From the NCBI GenBank assembly GCA_021734075.1, contig JAIPJW010000018.1, positions 1 through 37,771 on the forward strand: 37,771 nucleotides of DNA, given 5' to 3'. A program made the position numbers and the translations under genes. Each line of letters opens with the position of its first letter. Within the stretch, counting starts at the first letter, position 1. Positions 1 to 8,514 of the stretch are shown here, in pieces. Below the pieces are notes generated by a model, which saw only the letters and a list, made by a program, of their open reading frames with translations, did not search any database and was not told where the DNA came from. Origin of the DNA: Cephaloticoccus sp. Its GTDB lineage: Bacteria; Verrucomicrobiota; Verrucomicrobiia; Opitutales; Opitutaceae.

Positions 1-11
1 GGGATTTCCAT

Positions 12-88
12 TGTAGGGCGAGGTCTCCGAACCCCGCCTTCGAATAGCCAAGGGCCGTCAAGGCGGGGTTCGGAGACCCCGCCCTACA
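12..88. repeat. GC-rich inverted repeat, dispersed intergenic type
   Basis: Two 29-base arms at 12-40 and 60-88 are reverse complements with a single mismatch and are separated by a 19-base spacer. The core reads TCTCCGAACCCCGCC. A transcript would fold into a long hairpin. It lies just upstream of the gene at 144. A degenerate element with similar ends (aaggcggg and ccccgccct) lies at 8449-8500, so this is probably a dispersed palindromic repeat family. It could also act as a terminator for a gene left of the window, but no U-run follows it. Confidence 0.8.
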
Positions 89-143
89 TTTTTACTCCAA
101 ATACCCTCAACACCTGATATTTATCCCCAACCTTCCCGCATCC

Positions 144-1046
144 ATGAACTACAAAATCGGAGTCCTCGGCGACGACGCCAAAACCGAATTCATCCTCGTC
201 AACGCCGAGGGCAAAATCCGCGGCCAAGCCACCACCATCGCTTGTAATCCCGACATCTTTCTCGATCAGGACACGATTCGTTCGGTGCTGCTGGAAAAGC
301 TGGCCGACCTCGCCGCCCGGGCCAAGGCGGAGCAGCCCGGCGCGAAGATCGTGCACACCGCCCTGTGCATGCCCGGCAGCCCCGGCTTTTGGACCGGCAT
401 CGTCGCCCGGTTGCACGATTTCAGCCCGGCGAGTGCCCACCCCAATTTCATTCCCGCGCTCGAACTGGCGACCAAGGGCAAAGCCGGCCTCCTGATCGAT
501 TGCGGCGGGCTCCGCTCCCTGGTGGCCGCGCGTGACCGGGACCTCGCCGTGCACTACGCCGGAAATCTCGGCTGCCGTCTCAACGACCCCGGCAGCAACT
601 ACAACATCGGTTGCCAGGCCCTCACCTGCGCTCTCGCGGAACTCCAGGGCTGGTCCGAGCCCTCCGACTTTGGCCGCGCCATCTGCGCCGCCATGAAATC
701 CTCCGACCCCGTGCTGCTCACCACCAAATTGGATGGACCCTCCATTACGAATCAGCAGATTGCCGATCTGGCCGCGGTGGTCATTGATTTGGCCTCGGCC
801 GGAGATGACGTGGCCGAGACCGTCATCCACAATTCAGTCAGCGAGATTGCCGATCTGGCTGCCACCGTGCGGGAAAGTCTGTTTGGCGAGGAGGCCAACG
901 TCCCGGTCGGCCTGCACGGTCGCATCCTGCAAAGCGTGCCGATCCGTGAAACCTTGCAGGAAGTGCTCGGGGCCAAGACCCGGTTTGTCCCCGTCACCGA
1001 GTCACCCACCGAAGGCCTCCGTCAATTGCTCGTGCGGCTCCAGTAG
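144..1046 (+). CDS. BadF/BadG/BcrA/BcrD-type (ASKHA) kinase-like protein, degenerate
   Basis: This 300-residue protein has the length and layout of the BadF/BcrA ATPase family, which includes N-acetylglucosamine kinase-like sugar kinases. Visible landmarks are an N-terminal beta strand (MNYKIGVLGDD), a central GSNYNIGCQALT that matches the G-S-x-x-x-x-I-G stretch of the family, and a C-terminal ESPTEGLRQLL. The N-terminal phosphate-binding motif, normally DGGGTKT, reads GDDAKTE and has lost its glycines. Kinase activity is therefore doubtful. The protein is probably cytoplasmic, because no signal peptide or membrane segment is seen. It stands alone in front of a tRNA gene. The family assignment is moderately sure; the function is not. 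Confidence 0.6.
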   Translation: MNYKIGVLGDDAKTEFILVNAEGKIRGQATTIACNPDIFLDQDTIRSVLLEKLADLAARAKAEQPGAKIVHTALCMPGSPGFWTGIVARLHDFSPASAHPNFIPALELATKGKAGLLIDCGGLRSLVAARDRDLAVHYAGNLGCRLNDPGSNYNIGCQALTCALAELQGWSEPSDFGRAICAAMKSSDPVLLTTKLDGPSITNQQIADLAAVVIDLASAGDDVAETVIHNSVSEIADLAATVRESLFGEEANVPVGLHGRILQSVPIRETLQEVLGAKTRFVPVTESPTEGLRQLLVRLQ

Positions 1047-1086
1047 TCGGCTAGTCTTTTAGGACCAACCTGCTGCGTTTGCGCAA

Positions 1087-1115
1087 TTGACTCGACCCTT
1101 CCTCCGACATGACAA
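1087..1115 (+). promoter_or_regulatory. Possible sigma70 promoter for the tRNA gene
   Basis: A TTGACT hexamer at 1087-1092 is a good -35 match. The -10 candidate 17 bases downstream (TGACAA at 1110-1115) is weak. The position, about 20-40 bases before the mature tRNA 5' end, is right for a tRNA promoter. The call rests mainly on the -35 box. Confidence 0.3.
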
Positions 1116-1132
1116 ATCTACCCTCAATTTTC

Positions 1133-1208
1133 GGGCTGGTAGCTCAACGGTTAGAGCAGAGGACTCATAATCCTTTGGTTGCGGGTTCGAATCCCGCCCG
1201 GCCCACCA
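1133..1208 (+). tRNA. tRNA with CAU anticodon (elongator Met, or Ile2)
   Basis: A full cloverleaf can be drawn. The acceptor stem is 1133-1139 with 1198-1204 and has one G-U pair. The D stem is GCTC 1142-1145 with GAGC 1154-1157. The anticodon stem is 1159-1163 with 1171-1175, the loop is CTCATAA and the anticodon CAT is at 1166-1168. The variable loop has 5 bases. The T stem GCGGG/CCCGC flanks TTCGAAT. The discriminator is A at 1205, and CCA is encoded at 1206-1208. The G1-C72 pair argues against initiator tRNA. Elongator Met and lysidine-modified Ile2 cannot be separated by eye. The DNA downstream holds insertion-sequence relics and a truncated gene, as is common next to tRNA integration sites. 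Confidence 0.93.
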
Positions 1209-1242
1209 TCCTACGCCAAGGCTACGGATGGCACGTGTCGAT

Positions 1243-1314
1243 GGAACCAGTAATTGGCCGCTTTGGCCAACTACTGCTTCCAATCAGGGGGTGGCCAACT
1301 ACTGCTTCCAATTC
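1243..1314 (+). repeat. Cluster of 17-bp repeats resembling transposon-end sites
   Basis: The motif GGCCAACTACTGCTTCC occurs twice in direct orientation, at about 1265-1281 and 1293-1309. A related inverted copy (GGAACCAGTAATTGGCC) is at 1243-1259. The same motif recurs at 10301-10347 in this window. Multiple short repeats of this kind are typical of IS21-type transposon ends, but no transposase gene is present here. The cluster is therefore read as a relic. The 1209-1497 stretch holds nothing else recognisable. Confidence 0.5.
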
Positions 1315-1497
1315 TGCAAGTGTATTGTATGCAGCACCCTAAGAATCAAAGACTCTGACGTAAGGATTTTTCAGGATCCATAGACATAGTGTTGGAGATG
1401 CTCGACGGCCAGTTTCCTGAAATCGTTTTCTGAAAATCTCATTGTTCCACTCCATTCTATCAGCCGAGGAAGTGTGCGCTTACCGTCAGTGCAGAAA

Positions 1498-2439
1498 TCA
1501 GAAAGGCGGCATCCTAAAGAGCCGACCGCTGTCGTCCTTGTCGTGCAAGATCCGGACAACCTCGGCATCCGAAAAATTTGCTTTCTGGTCCTCATCGTCC
1601 CGCGGGATGTCATCCTCGATGACCGTCATAATGTATTGGAGTCCAAATTCTGCACAAAGTTGGCGGACGAGTTGCAGCCAGCGTAGCTTGCGCCGGTTAT
1701 CGAGCGTTTCCAGGGCGCCGTCGTGATAGACAAAGTGGTAAAAAGGTTCCAGAGCATATACCGCAAGCACACCCAGATCGAAGGCCATGCAAAGGAATTT
1801 CTGGTAGGTCGTGCCTTCGGCTTCACTGGTATGCTCCGTATTAGTGACATTTGAAAAGTCCGCGTGGAACTCCAAGTTGCCCGCGTCATTCTGCTTGATC
1901 CAGATTTCCGCAGGCCGGTCCAGAACCTCCCGCACAATGTTAGCGAAACGCACCCGAATCGCTTTGTAACGCTCAGAACCCTCCCGAGTCATTTCTCCAA
2001 TTTTGAATGCCGTGGATTCCAGTTTCGTCGCCAACTCTGCGATGGCCTTATTCATCGTCAGGAGGTGATCTGCTTCACGGAATTTTATCCTCAGTCCTTC
2101 CAGGCCAGCTCGATCTTCATCCAATCCCTTTTGCAGTAGCTTATACTTGCTGAGCGATGAGCCATGCCTGATGGTCGACAGCAATTCTTTGCGCCGATCA
2201 CTCTGCTGCTGGTGCCGGGCCACAGCATTGTTGAGTGCTCCCTCCAGTGAGACTACCCGCTCATTCAGGTGGCCCTTTCTTTCCGACTGAATTTTTCGAT
2301 TGAAGTCCACTAAGTTTTCATAGCCCTGTTTGATCTGGTCGGGGAAGCTGATGCGTGCTTCCTCGAATATCTGTTTGATCTCCTCGACATTAAACTGGAT
2401 GTCGTAACTTAGTCCCTTGCGTGCCTGTTCCATCTTCGT
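1498..2439 (-). pseudogene. DUF2326-type SMC/ABC-like protein, 5'-truncated
   Basis: About 310 residues resemble the C-terminal half of DUF2326 proteins. These are coiled-coil ABC/SMC-like ATPases, some of which belong to predicted three-component (ABC-3C) defence systems. From the N-terminal side it reads VEEIKQIFEEARISFPDQIK, then charged heptad-rich coiled coil. A globular C-terminus follows with FYHFVYHDGALETLDNRRK, which matches the conserved H-D-G region of the family. The first part, which should carry the Walker A P-loop, is missing. Homology stops at about 2436-2440, just before the plus-strand gene at 2452. The open frame continues to 2550 only as antisense of that gene. A methionine at 2433 could start a short product, but it would lack the ATPase head. 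The base composition is AT-richer than its neighbours, which suggests transferred DNA. Confidence 0.65.
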
Positions 2440-2451
2440 AGAAAAAACACA

Positions 2452-5340
2452 ATGCCATGTATTTCTAAACTTAAGCTGTTTATCGCCGGAGTCCTGCAAC
2501 TGCTGGCAATCGCGCCCGGCTATGCAGAGAATCCCGGGCACAAGATCCAATCGGTCTTCTTCCCATCAACCGTCGTAAGGTCTATTCAGGCCAACGCCGC
2601 GGCGAGCACTTGGGGCCAAGCCCAGGCGCAGCGGTGTATTGAATCCGCCCAACTTTGGCTCGACATGTCGGACGATGAGCTCTGGGCCGCCATGTTCAGC
2701 GCCAATATCCAGCGTTCGCATCATGTGCTGTCCAACGGCTCATGCCCTGCCTGCAAGGAGGGTGTCCCCATGAATTCATGGAAGATCGATGCGCTGCACC
2801 GCCCGTGGAAAGTCACTTGTCCGCACTGCGAGGAGGTTTTCCCCAAGAATGATTTTGCGGCATTTTATCGCTCGGGGCTGGATCCGCACGGTATCTTCAC
2901 CCCCGACCGGGCTGACCGTTCGTTGCTCTTCAACCCGGAGCATGCCGGAATCGAAGATGCGCAGCGCAGCTTTGGAGTCGATGACGGCACGGGCTACCAT
3001 GATGGCACGCAGCGCTGGTATTTCATCGGCGCCTACTTGGTGCATGGACAATGGAAACAGATGGTCATGCAGGGTATTCGCACGTTGGCCGCTGCCTATG
3101 TCATGACCGGCGATCGGGTCTACGCGCGCAAGGCCGCGATCATGCTCGACCGCGTGGCCGACCTATACCCGTCCTTTGATTTCCTGAGCCAGGGGCTGTC
3201 CTATGAGCGGGCTGACCCCATCGTGGGCGCAGGCATGGTCACCGTCTGGCACGATGCGTGCCGCGAAAGCATGGAACTGGCACTGGCCTACGACATGATA
3301 TTCCCTGCCATGGCTGATGATAAGGAACTAGTGGAGTTTCTCGCCACAAAGGCCAGTGCGCACCGACTGGAAAATTCCAAGCGCAACTTCGCCGACATTC
3401 AGCGCAACATTGAAGACCGGATCCTGCGTCAAGTGATGCGGCAGCCGGACCGGATCCTCAGCAATTATCCCACCACGGAAGTCACTCTGGTCATCAACCA
3501 AGCCATCCTCGGCTGGCCGGGAAATCGCGAACAGCTTGAGGAATCCCTACGGGCCATGCTTGAAAAGGCCACCTCCGTCGATGGCCTGAGCGGTGAAAAG
3601 GGGTTGGCGAGCTACGGCACCTTTGCCCCGCGCACCGTGGCCAGTGTGCTTTCCCTCTTTGATCGGCTGGCGCCGGATTTGTTGCCCACCTTGGTCAACC
3701 GAGTGCCTACTCTGCAGCAGTTGTTCCGCTTTCATGTGGATACCTGGCTGGGTGAAATCTACTACCCGAAGATCGGCGACGCCGGCGCTTTCGGCATAAG
3801 GGACCTGAGCTACGCCGGGGCGAGCTTTAGCAAAGTCGGATATGACCCAGTGCAGGGCGGCTTCCCTTTTGTCTCGGATTTCTCCCTCTTCTGGAAACTG
3901 CATGAAATCACGGGCGACCCGACTTACGTGAAGCTGCTCTACCGGGCCAACGCCAATGAGCTGACGGACCTTCCTTTTGACCTGTTGTCCGCCAATCCCG
4001 ACCAATTCCGTCAGGCCGTGGCGGCGGTCATGAGGGACCAGGGCACGTCCCTGAGTGTGACCGCGGTGAACAAGGAAGCGTGGTGTCTGGCAATCCTGCG
4101 CAGCGGCACCGGAGCCACCAGCCGCGGGGTGTGGCTGGACTACGATATCGGCGGCAACCATGGCCGCGGCGATGCGATGAATATCGGCCTCTTTGCGCAT
4201 GGCCTTGAGCTTCTATCCGGCCGGGGATATCCCCCAGTGCAGTTTGGGGGCTGGCATTCACCCCGCGCCAATTGGTATAAGATGACCGCCGCGCACAATA
4301 CGGTCGTGGTGGACGGGAAAAACCAATTCGCCCGCTTCGGCCAGCCCGAGACCGAGCCGCTGCAGGTGCAGCTCAATCCCCTGAAGGGTCAGGTGCGCGG
4401 CCAGACGACCGCCTGGGCCAACGGGGCGAAAGTGCAACTGATCCGCGCGTCCGGCCCGGAGCTGGTGCAGAGCACCGCGCTCCGGCAATACGAACGATCG
4501 CTGCTGCTGGTCGAGCTCTCGCCGGAGGACAGTTACGTGCTGGATGTTTTCCGGGTGACCGGAGGCCGGGACCACGCCAAGTTCCTCCACGGCTATTTTG
4601 GCGATGCGACCGCCACCGGGCTCGAATTGCAGCCCATGGCGGATTTCGGGCATGGCACCCAAATGCGGAACTTTCGTGGCGGCTCCCCGCTTCCGGGCTG
4701 GCAGGTCGATTGGAAGGCCGACGATCGCTACGGTTACCTGCCAATCGGCACGGAGGTGCACCTGCGCTACACCGACCTGACCTGGCACGCGCAAGCGGCC
4801 CTGGCCGAAAGCTGGCTGATGTATCACGCCGCCGGTGATAACCGGGAAGCGTGGGTGCCCAGCCTGCTGGTGCGCCGTCAAACGGCAACGGCGCAATCAT
4901 TGTCGTCGACCTTCGTCGCTCTGCTGGAGCCGTATGCCGGTCGGTCCAAGCTCAAGGCCATCACCCGGCTGGCGCTGCAAACGGCAGCGGGCGGAGATGC
5001 CGGGGACTCCCATGTTGCCGTCGCAGTGGAGCAGGCAGACGGCAAGACCGACCTGCTGGTTGCCTCCGCGGATTTTCCGCCCGACGCAACCGACCGCGTG
5101 CTGGTGCAACCCGAATGGAGCTTCGCCACGGACGCCGAATTCTGCATGGTCCGCCGTGATCCGGCCGGTATGATCATGCACCTGCTCATTAGCCAGGGAT
5201 CATTTCTTAAATGCGGCGGAGTGAACGTGGAAATCGAACGGGACACGGTCCTGTTCGAGGCGGCGGTGCGGGACGGAAAAGTGGTGATCCTGCACGGCGC
5301 GGCTCAGATTTTGAGCATGGGCGGCTTGGCTCAGCAATGA
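2452..5340 (+). CDS. Exported heparinase II/III-like polysaccharide lyase family protein
   Basis: The protein has 962 residues. Residues 1-25 form a clear Sec signal peptide (hydrophobic core LFIAGVLQLLAIAPGYA), so it acts in the periplasm or outside. Residues 98-126 hold two CxxC pairs (C98/C101 and C123/C126), likely a small zinc-binding module. A helical, toroid-like central part follows. From about residue 560 a beta-sandwich of heparinase II/III type appears, with DIGGNHGRGDAMN and later TAAHNTVVVDGKNQ, the usual family landmarks. Substrates of this family are uronic-acid polysaccharides; the exact one cannot be read here. The start lies at the break point of the truncated DUF2326 gene, and no good ribosome binding site is visible. 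The gene converges on a second heparinase-like gene 34 bp downstream. Confidence 0.8.
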   Translation: MPCISKLKLFIAGVLQLLAIAPGYAENPGHKIQSVFFPSTVVRSIQANAAASTWGQAQAQRCIESAQLWLDMSDDELWAAMFSANIQRSHHVLSNGSCPACKEGVPMNSWKIDALHRPWKVTCPHCEEVFPKNDFAAFYRSGLDPHGIFTPDRADRSLLFNPEHAGIEDAQRSFGVDDGTGYHDGTQRWYFIGAYLVHGQWKQMVMQGIRTLAAAYVMTGDRVYARKAAIMLDRVADLYPSFDFLSQGLSYERADPIVGAGMVTVWHDACRESMELALAYDMIFPAMADDKELVEFLATKASAHRLENSKRNFADIQRNIEDRILRQVMRQPDRILSNYPTTEVTLVINQAILGWPGNREQLEESLRAMLEKATSVDGLSGEKGLASYGTFAPRTVASVLSLFDRLAPDLLPTLVNRVPTLQQLFRFHVDTWLGEIYYPKIGDAGAFGIRDLSYAGASFSKVGYDPVQGGFPFVSDFSLFWKLHEITGDPTYVKLLYRANANELTDLPFDLLSANPDQFRQAVAAVMRDQGTSLSVTAVNKEAWCLAILRSGTGATSRGVWLDYDIGGNHGRGDAMNIGLFAHGLELLSGRGYPPVQFGGWHSPRANWYKMTAAHNTVVVDGKNQFARFGQPETEPLQVQLNPLKGQVRGQTTAWANGAKVQLIRASGPELVQSTALRQYERSLLLVELSPEDSYVLDVFRVTGGRDHAKFLHGYFGDATATGLELQPMADFGHGTQMRNFRGGSPLPGWQVDWKADDRYGYLPIGTEVHLRYTDLTWHAQAALAESWLMYHAAGDNREAWVPSLLVRRQTATAQSLSSTFVALLEPYAGRSKLKAITRLALQTAAGGDAGDSHVAVAVEQADGKTDLLVASADFPPDATDRVLVQPEWSFATDAEFCMVRRDPAGMIMHLLISQGSFLKCGGVNVEIERDTVLFEAAVRDGKVVILHGAAQILSMGGLAQQ

Positions 5341-5374
5341 GGCTCACTGCCTCGCAACCGGCGGCGCCAAACCC

Positions 5375-7402
5375 TCAGCTGAGGCTGACATTAAACGCGG
5401 GATAGTCATCCGCGAGGGTGATTCCCACCGAGATATTCCGACCCTGAGGGCTGGCGGTCAGCACCCAGCCGTCAGTCGTGGCGGTGAGTTCCATCGGCGG
5501 CACCGGCTCGTGCTGCTGCAAAGCGATCATGGCGGTGATTATGCAGCTCTCACCGGCAGCCTCGGCGGCAACATCCAGAAAGGGGAAAACTCCGTGCGCC
5601 GCCGGCACTGGAAAGGAATCGCGGGTGAGCCGGACCCCCGAAGCCGCCGCACAGACCCCCGCGAGCCTGGCTTTGGGTCGCTGGAAGAGAAACCTTGCTC
5701 CGTCGAACTCGATTCCGCCCTGCTTGTCCTCGTTTTCCACAAACCAGCGCGCCTTGAATATGACAGGGCGAATTTTGGTGCGCATGGTATCAACCACCAG
5801 CAGCAGCTTGATCCCGGGAACACAGAGCAGGGTGCGGTTAACCGCCGCAATGTTTTGATCCACGAGTGCATACGCCGGAGTCGCATCACTTGTCACGATG
5901 GCGTAATGCTCCGTGGTGACCTCACGCACGACCTTGGCCTGGGCCCGTGATGGATTGGTGCCCTCGGTGCCGTCGTGATACTGGTGCCCTTGGCCGTCGA
6001 TCAGGACGGTGTTGTGGGCCGGCGACGTCCTCAGACTCCAAGCCGGATTTAGGTTGTCATAGGGCGGGTGCCAGTTGTCCACTAGGAGGTTTTCCTCATG
6101 GCATTTCATAATCACGCTGTTGCGATCGGCGTGCTCGTGGTTGGCCGGACCTCCGCTGCGAATGGCGGTGACAAAATCGCCAGAGGCAAATCCCGTGGTA
6201 ATGACCACCCAGCCGATGTCGTAATGGCGGTAGAACCATGATCCGGCGGGCTTAGCGGGCTCGATCTCAGGATTGAAATACACGGCGGCGAACATCGGCT
6301 CCCTGATAGGACGCAACAACCCGGCATATTGGGCCTGCGGGTCCTCAAACCTGCGGGCGATCCAGAAGGCCAGATCGGAAGTGTAGCCGTCACCGCCATC
6401 GCCAAAATTGACGTGCCCCTCGGGGTGCTGGGCACTGGGCATGCGCGTCATCAAGAAGTAGTCCATCAGACCCTTCCAGTTGATCTGGTCTGACCAGTCC
6501 TCCGTCGTGTGCCGGCGCTGAACATGGAGAAAATGCACCAGTTCAAGCGCGCTATAATTGCAGTAACTCGTGCCTTCTGCATAGCTGCCATCCCGAGCGA
6601 ACGAGCCCTTGATATCATCAAAACCCGCCTTCAACACTTTCCACCATTCGGGACCGCGGGGATGCCGGCCGAGCATGAAAACCGCTCCGAGGCCCAGAGC
6701 ACTCAAGGGCACCGCATGCAGGTTGGTCCCTGCTAGGATCCACGGCCATCTCCGCAGATCCCGGTTGGGTTCCTCCAACAAGGTGGCATCGGGATCAAAG
6801 CTCCAGCCCACCACGTCTTCCTTGTGCAGCATGCCCCAGCAGCTGCGGTAGCAGGGCTCGATGCCTTTGTCCGGTAACTGCCGCATCACCTCCTGCCGCA
6901 TCTCCACAGGCAGCAGTTCCTCGATCCATTCATACGCCAGCACGACTGATTGAGTGGCCAGTGGCGCCCGCTGCAGGCCAATCACATCCTTTCCCGCTTC
7001 CAGAAAATAGTCCCATTTCCTGAACTGCAGCAGCCTTTGTAGGGCCAGCTTTGCATTCCCGCCCCGGTCTGCGCGGCCAGTAATGACATAGATGAATGCA
7101 TCACGCTGCAAAATATTGCAGACTCTGGGCAGGTGGCGCAGCTGATCGTTGAAGTCGACGTCGGTTTCAAGGAAACGAACGTCATCAGACACATCGGCAT
7201 TGAGCTGTTTTGCCCAGGCCTCACTGAACATCGGCAAGCTGAGCCGGCGTCGAATTTCTGGAATGTCCTCCGGGGCAAAGAAGAGATTGCGCCGGCCGCT
7301 CCTGGCGGGTGACTGGTTTTGGCCCTTCAGCATCGCGGTCCCTATAAGCATGAATCCAGCTGCCAGCCCGGAACGCACCAAAAATTGTTTTCTGGAAAGC
7401 AT
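5375..7402 (-). CDS. Second heparinase II/III-like protein, exported
   Basis: With a start at 7402 the protein has 675 residues. This start is preferred because it begins a signal-like N-terminus (MLSRKQFLVRSGLAAGF, then a hydrophobic stretch) and has GGAG about 11 bases upstream. The frame is open further, to 7657, but that extension is polar and unconvincing. The SRKQFL box resembles a Tat motif with Arg-Lys in place of twin Arg, so Sec and Tat export are both possible. The central part is helical (GSYAEGTSYCNYSALELVHF). The C-terminal lyase domain shows GGPANHEHADRNS and SPAHNTVLIDGQG, the family histidine and HNTV landmarks. It faces the first heparinase-like gene tail to tail. The two differ clearly in length and N-terminus, so they are not a recent duplication. 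Confidence 0.8.
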   Translation of the reverse strand: MLSRKQFLVRSGLAAGFMLIGTAMLKGQNQSPARSGRRNLFFAPEDIPEIRRRLSLPMFSEAWAKQLNADVSDDVRFLETDVDFNDQLRHLPRVCNILQRDAFIYVITGRADRGGNAKLALQRLLQFRKWDYFLEAGKDVIGLQRAPLATQSVVLAYEWIEELLPVEMRQEVMRQLPDKGIEPCYRSCWGMLHKEDVVGWSFDPDATLLEEPNRDLRRWPWILAGTNLHAVPLSALGLGAVFMLGRHPRGPEWWKVLKAGFDDIKGSFARDGSYAEGTSYCNYSALELVHFLHVQRRHTTEDWSDQINWKGLMDYFLMTRMPSAQHPEGHVNFGDGGDGYTSDLAFWIARRFEDPQAQYAGLLRPIREPMFAAVYFNPEIEPAKPAGSWFYRHYDIGWVVITTGFASGDFVTAIRSGGPANHEHADRNSVIMKCHEENLLVDNWHPPYDNLNPAWSLRTSPAHNTVLIDGQGHQYHDGTEGTNPSRAQAKVVREVTTEHYAIVTSDATPAYALVDQNIAAVNRTLLCVPGIKLLLVVDTMRTKIRPVIFKARWFVENEDKQGGIEFDGARFLFQRPKARLAGVCAAASGVRLTRDSFPVPAAHGVFPFLDVAAEAAGESCIITAMIALQQHEPVPPMELTATTDGWVLTASPQGRNISVGITLADDYPAFNVSLS

Positions 7403-7643
7403 GTGCAAGGAATCTCCGGAGCTTTGGGTGGTTCGGCAGGACATTAGCTTGGCACCTCGCTGGTTGACTGAGCGTGCCAATTCCATCCTGGGCGTCCAGA
7501 TCAATGTGCGATCTATCGGCCGACAAACAGCCTGTTCGCGTTCCCGGGGCTTGCTGCCGCCTGACTCATCCATACGGCCCGGCATCGACAATATCCGCTT
7601 GATTGGCTGGGCATTGCTGCTGATAAACGTGCGACAAAAACCA

Positions 7644-8366
7644 ATGTCCGGCCCCACCTATTTCGAAGACTTCAACGCTGGTCCCGGCGGCTGGCTGGGC
7701 TGGATGGCTGGCGGGGGAGGGCCACGGGCGCTTGAGATTCACGATAGTAGCGCCACGGTGCGCTCGCCATGGGGCGTGGACATTAATCATGCTCCGCCGG
7801 GCGCAGGTTATCTGCACTTGCTCTACGTCTTGTTCACGGAGCCCGCCGACTCACCACGGCATGTGCAATTCGAGTCCTTGGCCGGAATCTCCCGGTTTGC
7901 CCGGGGCGACTACCCGCGGAATTTTCTAAACTCCCGCCTGTCGGTCAGGGTGCGCGGCCAGCTTGCGGCCCGCGGTGCCCAGTTGCTGCTGCTGATCCAA
8001 GCCCAGGTAGGCGAGATCCGGACCAACTATGTTCTCAGTGGTCAGCCCATCAGTATCCGGCCGGAATGGACCGAGACTACCTTGCGTCTTTCGGCCGACC
8101 CCGGCCAATGGACTTGCTTGGGAACGCGGGGCCCCGGGGCCGACTGCGCCTGCTACGGAGAAGCTCCGGTTGAGGGGGCATTGCAGAATCTGAATGTTAA
8201 CCTGATCCTGGTCCTCTTTCCCCTGCGGATCGAACCCCTCGCGGCTTTGCCTGACCCGACGGACGTCCACCGGCTCCGTGCGGGCATTGATTATCCGATT
8301 GACCGACAGTATCTGCCCAGCGGCGAAGTGTCGTTGGATTGGGTCAAGTTCGAATATGCAGAGTGA
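7644..8366 (+). CDS. Uncharacterised beta-rich protein beside heparinase genes
   Basis: The 240-residue product starts at the first methionine that follows plausible sequence (MSGPTYFEDFNAG). The open frame begins much earlier, but that part is antisense to the heparinase-like gene. The protein is rich in short beta strands, aromatic residues and glycine. It reads like a lectin- or concanavalin-like carbohydrate-binding sandwich (FEDFNAGPGGWLGWMAGG near the start, LDWVKFEYAE at the end). No signal peptide, catalytic motif or named family is recognised. It is divergent from the second heparinase-like gene, with 241 bp between starts, which suggests a shared control region and a common glycan substrate. 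Its function is unknown; glycan binding is an inference. Confidence 0.6.
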   Translation: MSGPTYFEDFNAGPGGWLGWMAGGGGPRALEIHDSSATVRSPWGVDINHAPPGAGYLHLLYVLFTEPADSPRHVQFESLAGISRFARGDYPRNFLNSRLSVRVRGQLAARGAQLLLLIQAQVGEIRTNYVLSGQPISIRPEWTETTLRLSADPGQWTCLGTRGPGADCACYGEAPVEGALQNLNVNLILVLFPLRIEPLAALPDPTDVHRLRAGIDYPIDRQYLPSGEVSLDWVKFEYAE

Positions 8367-8448
8367 AGGCAGGACTTCATCTCGATATATCCAAGCCCTG
8401 CAATCGGATACCTGCCCATTGAAGGCCCCTCCGGGGATGCGGTACTTC

Positions 8449-8504
8449 AAGGCGGGTGACACCTGTCCTTTTTGGACTCCGCGAAGGAGGAGCCCCGCCC
8501 TGCC
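8449..8504. repeat. Degenerate GC-rich palindromic element with hairpin
   Basis: The element starts with aaggcggg and ends with ccccgccctgcc, like the inverted repeat at 12-88. It contains a small hairpin (CTCC at 8477-8480 with GGAG at 8486-8489 and loop GCGAA). It lies between two converging reading frames that end at 8366 and 8515, so it may also end transcription in both directions. A run of five T at 8469-8473 precedes the hairpin on the plus strand and would read as an A-run before it; on the minus strand it becomes A, so neither strand has a classic U-tail. Confidence 0.45.
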
Positions 8505-8514
8505 CATCAAGCTA

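Noticed and set aside
84-830. Long minus-strand reading frame opposite the BadF-like gene
   Set aside because: It is the antisense shadow of the 144-1046 gene in GC-rich DNA; its glycine-rich, low-complexity product matches nothing.
1109-1342. Plus-strand frame of 77 codons over the tRNA
   Set aside because: It reads through the tRNA and transposon-end relics and has no protein-like features.
7403-7657. N-terminal extension of the second heparinase-like protein
   Set aside because: The extension is polar, and the internal start at 7402 has both a signal-like N-terminus and a GGAG ribosome binding site.
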